DNA of 29,598 bases from AP-16 sp036395835. GTDB taxonomy: Bacteria > Pseudomonadota > Alphaproteobacteria > Rhizobiales > Xanthobacteraceae. The stretch is from contig DASWCW010000261.1 of assembly GCA_036395835.1 (NCBI GenBank), positions 1 through 29,598 on the forward strand, given 5' to 3'. A program made the position numbers and the translations under genes. The first letter of the stretch is position 1. Every line of letters begins with the position of its first letter. Shown here piece after piece: positions 23,271 to 29,598 of this stretch. The notes under the pieces are model-generated. The model had not been told where the DNA came from and did not search any database. It saw only the letters and a list, made by a program, of their open reading frames with translations.

Positions 23271-25070
23271 ATGGCTTCGCTCGATGCGGTCAGCATCACG
23301 ATTCTGCTCGGCGCCGTGCTGGTGCTGGCGGGAATCCTTTCGAGCCTGATCGCGCTTCGCTTCGGCGCGCCGCTCCTCCTCCTCTTCCTGATCATCGGCA
23401 TGGCGGCGGGCGAGAGCGGGCCCGGCGGAATCCGCTTCGACGATGTACGCGCCGCCTACATGGTGGGCTCGATCGCGCTCGCACTGATCCTGTTCGACGG
23501 CGGCCTGCGCACCCGGCTGCAGACCTTTCGCAGCGTGCTGGCGCCGGCCGGATTGCTGGCGACGCTCGGTGTCCTGGTGACCGCGGCTTTAACCGCACCT
23601 CTCGCCAGGCTCGGCTTGGGCATCGGCTGGACCGAGAGCCTGCTGGTCGGCGCCATGGTCGGCTCGACCGATGCCGCGGCGGTGTTCCTGCTGATCCATG
23701 CCGGCGGCTTGCGACTGCGGCCGCGGGTGGCGGCGACGCTCGAGGTGGAATCCGCCACGAACGATCCGTTCGCGGTGTTTCTCGCCATCGTGCTCGTGGA
23801 GATTCTCCTGGTCGGCGACCGGCCGTGGCCGGTGATCGGCTGGACCCTGGCCGAGCAGGCGCTGGTGGGGGCTGTGGTCGGAATTCTCGGCGGCAGGGCG
23901 ATGGTGCTCGTCCTCAACCGGCTCGATCTGCCGCAAGGCCTGCATGCGCCGTTCGTCGCCACCGCGGCGCTCGTCACGTTCGGCGTCGCGGCGGCGGTCC
24001 ACGGTTCGGGCTTTCTCGCCGCGTATCTGGCCGGCCTGATCGTCGGCAACCGGCCGACCCGTGCCCACCGCACGATCGTCGTTTTCCTCGACGCGATCAC
24101 CTGGCTCGCCCAGATCGTCATGTTCGTGCTGCTCGGCCTTCTGGTCGACCCCGGTCGGCTACCCTCGAGCGCCGGCGCGGCGCTGCTGATTGCGGCGGGC
24201 CTGATGGTCCTTGCCCGTCCGGCCGCGGTGTTCCTGTGCCTGGCGCCGTTTCGTTTCTCCCGGCGCGAAAAGTTGTTCATCTCCTGGGTCGGCTTGCGCG
24301 GCGCCGTGGGCATTTTTCTCGCCTCGATCCCGCTCCTGGTCGGCATGAAAGAGGCGCAGCTGTATTTCGACGTGGTTTTCGTCGTGGTGCTGGTTTCACT
24401 GCTGGTGCAGGGCTGGACGCTTGCAGCCGCGGCGCGTCGGCTCGGGGTCGCGTTCGCGCGGCCCGATCCGGTTGCGCACCGGGTCGAGCTCGACCTCCCG
24501 GGCCAAATGGCCCAGGAGCTCGTCGGTTATGCGGTCGAAGCCGACAGCCCGTATCTGCGCCGCGGCATCACGCCGGCGTGGGCCAAGCCCACGCTCGTCG
24601 TCCGCGACGAGCACGTGCTCACGGCGGCGGAGGCCGGCCCGGTTCGTCCCGGGGATTACGTCTACCTGCTGGCGCCGCCCGGAAAGGCGGCCGCGCTCGA
24701 TCGATTCTTCGTCGACATGCCGCCGCCGTCCTCGCCCGACCCGCGGCTGCTCGGCGATTTCTTCGTCTCGGCCGACGCGACGCTCGGCGCGCTCGCCGAG
24801 ATCTACGGCCTCGCGCTCGATCCGGCGCAGGCCGGGACTTCGCTCGCCGATCATTTCGCGCGCGAGCTCGGGCGCCCGACGCGGCAGGGCGATGTGCTCC
24901 GGCTCGGCGACGTGCTCCTGATCGCCCATAAGGTCGTGGCCGGACGCCTGACGCAAGTGGGGCTGCAGCTCGCCGAACCCGATACGCCGGCGAAGAGGCC
25001 CGCAAAGCCGGTCGGACGGCTGAGATCCGCGCTGCGGCGCGGCCTCGCCTTCGTGATCGGCCGCTCGTGA
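23271..25070 (+). CDS. nhaP2: CPA1-type potassium/proton antiporter (NhaP2/CvrA-like)
   Basis: Membrane antiporter of 599 residues. About twelve hydrophobic segments cover residues 1-395, with the conserved VESATNDPFAVF (159-170) carrying the ion-binding N164-D165. A TrkA_C-like (RCK_C) cytosolic domain follows at about 405-480 and a CorC_HlyC-like domain at about 500-580. This three-part layout marks the NhaP2/CvrA group, which exchanges K+ (or Na+) for protons and helps in osmotic or pH control. I use the ATG at 23271 (GAGGGT upstream). The frame is open from 23172, but that part lies in a palindromic repeat and has no similarity. It converges with the cobalamin-binding-type gene, with a 48-bp gap. 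Confidence 0.9.
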   Translation: MASLDAVSITILLGAVLVLAGILSSLIALRFGAPLLLLFLIIGMAAGESGPGGIRFDDVRAAYMVGSIALALILFDGGLRTRLQTFRSVLAPAGLLATLGVLVTAALTAPLARLGLGIGWTESLLVGAMVGSTDAAAVFLLIHAGGLRLRPRVAATLEVESATNDPFAVFLAIVLVEILLVGDRPWPVIGWTLAEQALVGAVVGILGGRAMVLVLNRLDLPQGLHAPFVATAALVTFGVAAAVHGSGFLAAYLAGLIVGNRPTRAHRTIVVFLDAITWLAQIVMFVLLGLLVDPGRLPSSAGAALLIAAGLMVLARPAAVFLCLAPFRFSRREKLFISWVGLRGAVGIFLASIPLLVGMKEAQLYFDVVFVVVLVSLLVQGWTLAAAARRLGVAFARPDPVAHRVELDLPGQMAQELVGYAVEADSPYLRRGITPAWAKPTLVVRDEHVLTAAEAGPVRPGDYVYLLAPPGKAAALDRFFVDMPPPSSPDPRLLGDFFVSADATLGALAEIYGLALDPAQAGTSLADHFARELGRPTRQGDVLRLGDVLLIAHKVVAGRLTQVGLQLAEPDTPAKRPAKPVGRLRSALRRGLAFVIGRS

Positions 25071-25118
25071 AACATTGCAGCACGAGACCGCGCCCGATGC
25101 GCGCGCCAGCAAGTCCGT

Positions 25119-25925
25119 TCACGGCTGGGCGGGCCCGGTTGTCGCGCTCCATTCCTCGATGATGCCGACGAGCGCATCGAGCCCGTCGGTCAGGGCCGCC
25201 GGTCCGGGCTGCAGGATCAGCGTCGACTTGATCTCGCGCAGAAAGCCGGACCGCACCGCCGGAATCTCGCAAAAACCCGGGCGCCGAACAACTTTCGCCG
25301 GAGCGAACTTCTTGCCGCACCACGAGCCGATGATGATGTCGGGCGCGGCCGCAATGACTTCTTCGGGCGCGGCAATGCGGTCCTTGGCGCTCTTGTTGGC
25401 GGCGCGCTCGGCAAAGACATCGAGCCCGCCCGCCGCCGCGATCAGCTCGGAGACCCAACCGATGCCGCTGATCATCGGCTCGTCCCATTCCTCGAAATAG
25501 ACGCGCGGCTGGCGCTCGCGCCGCTCGGCCGCGCCGCGCACGGATCGCAGCCGCGCCTCGAGATCCGCGCACAGGCGCTCGGCCTTCTCGCCCGCGCCGA
25601 CGAGGGCGCCGAGCGTGCGGATCATGGCGAAAATGCCGGCAAGGTCGCGCTGATTGAATGCATGGACCGCGACGCCGCGCCGGATCAGCGCGGCGACGAT
25701 GTCGGCCTGCAGGTCGGAGAAGGTCAGGACCAGGTCGGGATCGAGCGCGAGGATCTTGTCGATGTCCGCGGAAATGAACGCGGAGACCCGCGGCTTTTCC
25801 CGGCGCACCTGCGGCGGCCGCACCGCATAACCGGACACGCCGACGATGCGGCGGTCCTCGCCGAGCAGATAGAGCGTCTCGACGGTCTCTTCGGTCAGGC
25901 AGACGATGCGCTCGGGCGGAAACAT
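25119..25925 (-). CDS. BtuF-like cobalamin-binding-type protein without signal peptide
   Basis: Protein of 268 residues with the BtuF/FepB (Peripla_BP_2) fold: RIVCLTEETVETLYLLG at the start, a first lobe with DIDKILALDPDLVLTF, a long linking helix (about 95-130), and a second lobe with EEWDEPMISGIGWVSELI and APDIIIGSWCGKKF. BtuF proteins bind vitamin B12 for import, but this one begins directly with the fold; upstream in-frame sequence reaches a stop after about 20 codons and offers no signal peptide. No BtuC/BtuD genes are adjacent. No clear ribosome binding site precedes the ATG. It may be a cytoplasmic corrinoid or metal-complex binder; similar signal-less proteins exist in other rhizobia, as I recall. 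Fold confident, role unknown. Confidence 0.8.
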   Translation of the reverse strand: MFPPERIVCLTEETVETLYLLGEDRRIVGVSGYAVRPPQVRREKPRVSAFISADIDKILALDPDLVLTFSDLQADIVAALIRRGVAVHAFNQRDLAGIFAMIRTLGALVGAGEKAERLCADLEARLRSVRGAAERRERQPRVYFEEWDEPMISGIGWVSELIAAAGGLDVFAERAANKSAKDRIAAPEEVIAAAPDIIIGSWCGKKFAPAKVVRRPGFCEIPAVRSGFLREIKSTLILQPGPAALTDGLDALVGIIEEWSATTGPAQP

Positions 25926-25997
25926 GCGGGATAATAACCCGAAATGGGTCGTAGCTGGGGCGCGTAAATCGAGCTTGATTGGTCCGGCTTAGTCGAT

Positions 25998-26018
25998 GTC
26001 CGCTTTGCTCCGATAGCG
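25998..26018 (+). repeat. 21-bp imperfect direct repeat, left copy
   Basis: GTCCGCTTTGCTCCGATAGC plus G matches 18 of 21 bases of the copy at 27207-27227. The two copies flank the orphan binding-protein gene. The motif is itself loosely palindromic (GTCCGCT...AGCG). Confidence 0.6.
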
Positions 26019-26092
26019 ACCAAATTCCACAGCGCAGCGAAATGACGCGATGTGCCAACAGCGGCCATTCCCCCTTGATTCTTCGGTGTGAT

Positions 26093-26123
26093 GCGAAGCA
26101 CAGTTCCAGGGGCTATGCTTCGC
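26093..26123. repeat. Hairpin upstream of the orphan binding-protein gene
   Basis: GCGAAGCA (26093-26100) and TGCTTCGC (26116-26123) form an 8-bp stem with a 15-base loop, 35 bp before the ATG of the binding-protein gene. It could act as an operator or leader structure; nothing more can be said. The rest of the gap 25926-26158 shows no gene. Confidence 0.4.
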
Positions 26124-26158
26124 GTCGAACGCGGTGGTCCGCGGCCCTGGGGAGAAAC

Positions 26159-27142
26159 ATGCGGCGGCGGGAATTCATCTCGCTTCTCGGCGGTGCGGCG
26201 GCCACAGTGCCGTTCGCCGCGCGCGCGCAACAGCCGGCGACGCCAGTAATCGGATTTCTCAGCGGCCGGTCGCCGGGCGAGTCGGCGTCCGTTGTCGCCG
26301 CGTTCCACCGGGGCCTGGCGGAGACCGGCTTTATCGAGGGCAAGAGCGTCACCGTCGAATATCGCTGGGCGGATGGGAGGTACGACCAGCTGCCGGCGCT
26401 GGCGGCTGAGCTGGTTGGCCGTCATGTGGCGGTGATCGCTGCGACCGGCGGCAGCGTTTCGGGGCTGGCAGCCAAGGCCGCGACGGCGACGATCCCGATC
26501 GTGTTTTCGAGCGGGGGCGACGCGGTCAAGCTCGGACTCGTGGCCAGCCTCAACCGGCCGGGCGGCAATGTGACGGGCGCGAACCTGAGCTTCGGTGCGC
26601 TCGGGGCGAAGCGGCTGGAGCTGCTGCGCGAGGTCATCCCCAAGGCCACCGCGATCGCCATGCTCGTCAATCTGAACTATCCGAGCGCCTCGACCGAGGT
26701 GCATGATGTGCAAGTCGGCGCGCGCACTCTCGGGCTGCAGATCAATATCCTCAACGTCGGTGCCGCAAACGAGTTCGAGCCGGCCTTTGCAGCCATCGCC
26801 GGCCAAAAAATGGCGGCCCTTCTCGTCGGTGATGACCCGTTCCTACAAAGCCAACGCGACCAGCTCGTGCGGCTCGCGGCGCGCCATGCTGTCCCCGCGA
26901 TCTATTTTTCACGGGATTTCGTCGATGCCGGCGGCCTGATTAGCTACGGACCTAGCATTATCGATGCTTATCGCCTGGTCGGCGTCTACACCGGTCGCAT
27001 CCTCAAGGGCGAGAAGCCGGCTGACCTTCCGGTGCAAGCGCCGACCAAGTACGATCTGGTGATCAACCTCAAGACCGCGAAGGCGCTCGGTCTCGACATT
27101 CCACCGACGCTGCTCGCCCGCGCCGACGAGGTGATCGAATAA
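26159..27142 (+). CDS. Orphan Tat-exported ABC transporter substrate-binding protein (ABC_sub_bind family)
   Basis: Exported binding protein of 327 residues. The start MRRREFISLLGGAAATVPFA is a twin-arginine signal, with AARAQQ as probable cleavage region. The mature part follows the ABC_sub_bind (TrpX/YtzB-like) family: VIGFLSGRSPGESA, the HRGLAETGFIEGKSVTVEYR stretch, IPIVFSSGGDAVKLGLV, and a C-terminus ending ALGLDIPPTLLARADEVIE. This family is greatly expanded in Bradyrhizobium-like genomes, usually without permease or ATPase neighbours, as here. I use the ATG at 26159 with GGGGAG upstream; the frame is open further but without similarity. Flanking 21-bp repeats suggest that it may be a transposed or duplicated cassette. 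The ligand is unknown. Confidence 0.88.
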   Translation: MRRREFISLLGGAAATVPFAARAQQPATPVIGFLSGRSPGESASVVAAFHRGLAETGFIEGKSVTVEYRWADGRYDQLPALAAELVGRHVAVIAATGGSVSGLAAKAATATIPIVFSSGGDAVKLGLVASLNRPGGNVTGANLSFGALGAKRLELLREVIPKATAIAMLVNLNYPSASTEVHDVQVGARTLGLQINILNVGAANEFEPAFAAIAGQKMAALLVGDDPFLQSQRDQLVRLAARHAVPAIYFSRDFVDAGGLISYGPSIIDAYRLVGVYTGRILKGEKPADLPVQAPTKYDLVINLKTAKALGLDIPPTLLARADEVIE

Positions 27143-27206
27143 GGGGCCGCTGAGAGTCCGCTCCGGTCATTCGCCACCTGGTCGAGCCAGCAGCAAGCCC
27201 GGCCAA

Positions 27207-27227
27207 GTCCGCTATGCCCCGAAAGCG
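27207..27227 (+). repeat. 21-bp imperfect direct repeat, right copy
   Basis: GTCCGCTATGCCCCGAAAGC plus G, 18 of 21 bases identical to the copy at 25998-26018. Part of it (CCCGAA, 27218-27223) also takes part in the pseudoknot-like pairing that follows. Confidence 0.6.
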
Positions 27228-27272
27228 CAAGTTGCGAGGTGACACACATCGCCTTTACTTCGGGCACCTCGC
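27218..27272. other. Pseudoknot-capable segment between binding-protein gene and modC
   Basis: Four short segments pair in crossed order: CCCGAA (27218-27223) with TTCGGG (27259-27264), and GCGAGGTG (27234-27241) with CACCTCGC (27265-27272). The two right-hand segments touch, so the helices could stack as in an H-type pseudoknot. A TTTT follows shortly after on the plus strand. It lies in a 187-bp convergent gap with no gene and might serve as a terminator or structured RNA. It may also be chance in GC-rich DNA. Confidence 0.35.
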
Positions 27273-27329
27273 GGGCTGTTTTGACCCGTCGAAACATCAG
27301 GCGGGGAGATCGCAGGGCAGGCCCGAGAT

Positions 27330-28013
27330 TCACCGCACCGCATCCGCATCCGGGGTGTCCAGCAGCTCGAGGCCGCCGATCGCTTTGACTTGGCCGGCTT
27401 CGATGCGCACCACCGAGGCGGCGATGCGGCGGATATCCGCGGCCTGATGACTGACGTAGATCATCGGCACGCCCTCCTCGCGCAGCCGCTCGAGGTACGG
27501 CATGATTTCCGCCTTGCGGGCGCCGTCGAGCGAAGCCAGCGGCTCGTCGAGCAGGAGGAGTTGCGGCCGCATCAACAGCGCCCGGCCGATGGCGACGCGC
27601 TGACGCTCGCCGCCCGAAAGCTGGCCGGGGCGTCGCTCCAGCAGGTGGCCGATATCGAGCATCTTGACGACGCGCCGCATCTCGGCGCCGTCGGTCTTGA
27701 GCCGGCGCATGCGCCGGCCGAAATCGAGATTGCGCTCCACGGTGAGATGCGGAAACAGCCGTCCGTCCTGGAACACGTAGCCGAACCCGCGCCGATGCGT
27801 GGGCAGGTTCACGCCGCCGTCGGCATCGAACAGCAGCCGGCCGCGGTGGAGCAGCCGGCCCCGATCCGGCACGGCAAGGCCGGCGATGATGTTGACGATC
27901 GTGGTCTTGCCCGATCCGGACGGGCCGAACAGCGCGGTCGCGGCGCTCACCGTCTCGAATTTGGCGCGGAGCACGAAATCGCCGAGCCGCTTTTCCACGT
28001 CGAGGGCGAGCAT
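27330..28013 (-). CDS. modC: Molybdate ABC transporter ATP-binding protein, short form without TOBE/Mop domain
   Basis: ATPase subunit of the molybdate importer, 227 residues. Walker A GPSGSGKTT is at 30-38, the Q-loop in GYVFQDGRLFPHL at 78-90, signature LSGGERQR at 132-139, Walker B LLLLDEP at 152-158 and the H-loop H189 (YVSHQ). FQDGRLFPHLTV followed by NLDFGRR is typical of ModC. E. coli ModC is about 350 residues because of a C-terminal molybdate-binding TOBE/Mop domain; here the protein stops just after the ATPase domain. The frame is open upstream of 28013, but the ATG two bases after the modB stop and the family-like start MLALDVEKRLG decide the start. Loss of the Mop domain suggests no direct feedback by molybdate (inference). 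Confidence 0.88.
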   Translation of the reverse strand: MLALDVEKRLGDFVLRAKFETVSAATALFGPSGSGKTTIVNIIAGLAVPDRGRLLHRGRLLFDADGGVNLPTHRRGFGYVFQDGRLFPHLTVERNLDFGRRMRRLKTDGAEMRRVVKMLDIGHLLERRPGQLSGGERQRVAIGRALLMRPQLLLLDEPLASLDGARKAEIMPYLERLREEGVPMIYVSHQAADIRRIAASVVRIEAGQVKAIGGLELLDTPDADAVR

Positions 28014-28015
28014 GC

Positions 28016-28708
28016 TCAGATCCCGTGCAGGCGCGCATTGGCGCGGCGTGCCAGCCATTCGGAGAGGACCAGCGCAACGAGCGAGATCACGACGGCAACC
28101 GCGGCGAGCCGCAGCGCCGGCGCGTCGGCGCCGGGCACTTGCAGGAAGCTGTAGATCGCCGCGGAAATCGTCTGGGTCTCGCCGGGAATGTTCGACACGA
28201 ACGTGATGGTGGCGCCGAACTCGCCGAGCGCGCGTGCAAATGCGAGCACTCCTCCGGCTATGATCCCCGGCATGGCGAGCGGCAGCGTGATGGTCAGGAA
28301 GGTGCGCGCGGGACCCGCGCCGAGCGTTGCGGCGGCGGCTTCCAGGCGGCGGTCGACGGCCTCGAACGACAGCCGGATCGCGCGCACCATCAGCGGAAAC
28401 GCCATGATGCCGCAGGACAGCACCGCACCCGTCCAGCGGAACGCCAGCACGATGCCGAACTGGGCGAGCGGGGCTCCGAGCGCGCCGTTGCGGCCGAACA
28501 GGATCAAGAGGAAGTACCCGGTCACGACCGGGGGCAGCACGAGCGGCAGCAGGACGAGACCGTCGAGCAGCGCCTTGCCCCAGAACGATTTGCGCGCGAG
28601 CACGTAGGCGAGCGCGATGCCGATCGGCAGCGACAGCACCGTCGCCCAGAATGCGACTTTGAGCGACAGCGCGACCGCAGTCCATTCCTCGGGGCTCAGA
28701 ACGGGCAC
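28016..28708 (-). CDS. modB: Molybdate ABC transporter permease
   Basis: Membrane permease of 230 residues, about the same as E. coli ModB (229), with five or so membrane segments. It matches ModB along its length: LSPEEWTAVALSLKVAF at the start, LPLVLPPVVTGYFLLILFG, FPLMVRAIRLSFEAVD, and the ATPase-contact loop AAATLGAGPARTFLTITLP followed by ARALGEFGATITFVSN. The start is taken as GTG at 28708-28706 with AGGA upstream, because similarity begins exactly there although the frame is open further. Its stop lies two bases before modC, so the two are coupled. No modA gene is upstream or nearby, so the binding protein must be encoded elsewhere. Confidence 0.9.
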   Translation of the reverse strand: MPVLSPEEWTAVALSLKVAFWATVLSLPIGIALAYVLARKSFWGKALLDGLVLLPLVLPPVVTGYFLLILFGRNGALGAPLAQFGIVLAFRWTGAVLSCGIMAFPLMVRAIRLSFEAVDRRLEAAAATLGAGPARTFLTITLPLAMPGIIAGGVLAFARALGEFGATITFVSNIPGETQTISAAIYSFLQVPGADAPALRLAAVAVVISLVALVLSEWLARRANARLHGI

Positions 28709-28859
28709 GCGAAATCCTGCGTCAGGCCAAAGCGCCGGTCGGCCACAGCGTGGGGTGAAAGGGAGCGGGACCGCCGTCCCGGGTTTTGGCGGCGCGCGGG
28801 CGGCGCGACGACCGTCCGCGAGACTAGCCAGTGCGGCCGCGAGTGTCACCCATGCGGCC

Positions 28860-28926
28860 GTCGTTCCGGGGCGCCGCGAAGCGGCGAGCCCGGCCCCCAT
28901 GAACACCGCTCGGACCCCGGGACGAC
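28860..28926. repeat. Second copy of the GTCATTCCGG-type palindromic repeat
   Basis: Starts GTCGTTCCGGGGCGCCGCG and ends CCCCGGGACGAC; the ends pair in 11 of 12 positions. The first about 46 bases closely match the reverse complement of 23179-23225. It lies in the 285-bp divergent gap 28709-28993 between modB and the GMC gene. Apart from it I see nothing definite in that gap, although both promoters must be there. Confidence 0.78.
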
Positions 28927-28993
28927 GGGCTCTCGCATTGCCAATTCCGCCGAGCAATCCCACACTGGTACTCGTCGGCAGACGAGGATGAAC

Positions 28994-29598
28994 ATGGCGC
29001 AGCCAACAACGATCGGCGAGTACGACTATATCGTCGTCGGGGCCGGCTCGGCGGGCTGCGTTCTTGCCAACCGGCTGTCCGCGGACCCGCGCAACAAGGT
29101 GCTGGTGCTGGAGGCGGGCGGCCGCGACAATTGGATCTGGTTTCACATTCCGTGCGGCTATCTGTTCGCGATCGGCAATCCGCGAGCCGACTGGTGCTTC
29201 CGCACCGAGCCGGAGCCTGGGCTCAACGGCCGCAGCCTCGCCTATCCGCGCGGCAAGGTGATCGGCGGCTCATCCGCCATCAACGCCATGATCTACATGC
29301 GCGGCCAGGCGGCCGATTACGACCATTGGCGCCAGCTTGGGCTTGCCGGCTGGGGCTGGGACGACGTGCTGAGATATTTCAAGCGGCACGAGGATCATTT
29401 TCTAGGCGATGGCCCGGCCCATGCCGCGGGCGGCGAATGGCGGATCGAGCCGCCGCGCGTGCGCTGGGACATCACCGACGCGTTCCGCGAGGCGGCGGCC
29501 GAAAGCGGCGTTCCAACGATCGACGATTTCAACACCGGCGACAACGAGGGCTGCTGTTATTTCCACGTCAACCAGAAGCGCGGCCGGCGCTGGTCGGC
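28994..29598 (+). CDS. GMC family oxidoreductase (choline dehydrogenase-like), C-terminus cut off
   Basis: FAD-dependent glucose-methanol-choline oxidoreductase; the first 201 codons are present and the gene runs off the window. The FAD-binding YIVVGAGSAGCVLANRLS is at about 12-29, the ribose-binding VLEAGG at 38-43, and GMC signature 1 (PRGKVIGGSSAINAMIYMRG) at 85-104. No signal peptide is seen. The family oxidises primary or secondary alcohols, choline or sugars. The ATG at 28994 is better spaced from GAGG than the in-frame ATG at 28988. It diverges from modBC. Full-length members are about 530-550 residues, so most of the substrate domain and the catalytic His are missing here; the substrate cannot be assigned. 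Confidence 0.93.
   Translation, partial: MAQPTTIGEYDYIVVGAGSAGCVLANRLSADPRNKVLVLEAGGRDNWIWFHIPCGYLFAIGNPRADWCFRTEPEPGLNGRSLAYPRGKVIGGSSAINAMIYMRGQAADYDHWRQLGLAGWGWDDVLRYFKRHEDHFLGDGPAHAAGGEWRIEPPRVRWDITDAFREAAAESGVPTIDDFNTGDNEGCCYFHVNQKRGRRWS

Noticed and set aside
28014..28685. Long upstream extension of modC giving a 451-residue protein
   Set aside because: The additional part overlaps modB in another frame and lacks similarity; modB itself is a full-length ModB. The ATG at 28013 starts like ModC.

Overview
The window is GC-rich, densely coded DNA with short spacers and long antisense open frames. The gene content points to an alphaproteobacterium of the order Hyphomicrobiales, near Bradyrhizobium, Rhodopseudomonas or Xanthobacteraceae. 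The main pointers are PimC/PimD-type acyl-CoA dehydrogenases, a Liv-type ABC transporter beside CoA catabolism, an orphan Tat-exported ABC_sub_bind protein, bfd-bfr, and several families of rhizobial-type palindromic repeats between genes. I see no rRNA, tRNA, CRISPR array, transposase or phage gene. The first gene (IlvD/Edd dehydratase) and the last (GMC oxidoreductase) are cut by the window edges.

Layout. 1-2103: a sugar-acid/dihydroxy-acid dehydratase diverges from a DHRS4-like SDR. 2350-8096 (minus strand): a catabolic operon transcribed as PimF/FadB-like fusion enzyme, secreted alpha/beta hydrolase, pimC, pimD. 8418-13115 (plus strand): a complete five-gene branched-chain-amino-acid-type (HAAT) ABC importer, livG-livF-livH-livM plus binding protein, divergent from that operon. 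13457-16203 (minus strand): an MBL-fold lactonase-like protein, a PcaC-like carboxymuconolactone decarboxylase family protein and a serine-glyoxylate-type aminotransferase. 16378-19329 (plus strand): a large FAD plus Fe-S D-2-hydroxyacid dehydrogenase. 19577-23097: a Rieske/AIF-like reductase (minus) diverging from bfd, bfr and an FAH-family hydrolase (plus). 23271-28708: a CPA1-type K+/H+ antiporter, a cobalamin-binding-type protein without a signal peptide, an orphan Tat-exported binding protein, and modB-modC without modA. 28994 to the end: start of a GMC oxidoreductase.

How the genes may work together. The centre (2350-13115) reads as an uptake-and-oxidation module. A periplasmic hydrolase could release a carboxylic acid, the Liv-type importer could bring it in, and PimC/PimD plus the fused hydratase/dehydrogenase could carry out CoA-level beta-oxidation, as in the R. 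palustris pim pathway for dicarboxylic acids. The acyl-CoA ligase and thiolase are not in the window. A second theme is iron storage: a Rieske-fused NAD(P)H-type reductase faces bfd and bfr. A third is glyoxylate/2-hydroxyacid metabolism from the divergent aminotransferase and FAD/Fe-S dehydrogenase.

Palindromic repeats are frequent: three of the five convergent gene junctions carry the same CCTC-type hairpin family, probably acting as bidirectional terminators. I found no clearly new defence or mobile system. The most unusual items are the hydrolase embedded in the pim-like operon, the reductase-bfd-bfr arrangement, modBC without modA, a nested palindrome insertion near 13.3 kb, and a pseudoknot-capable segment with flanking 21-bp repeats around the orphan binding protein.
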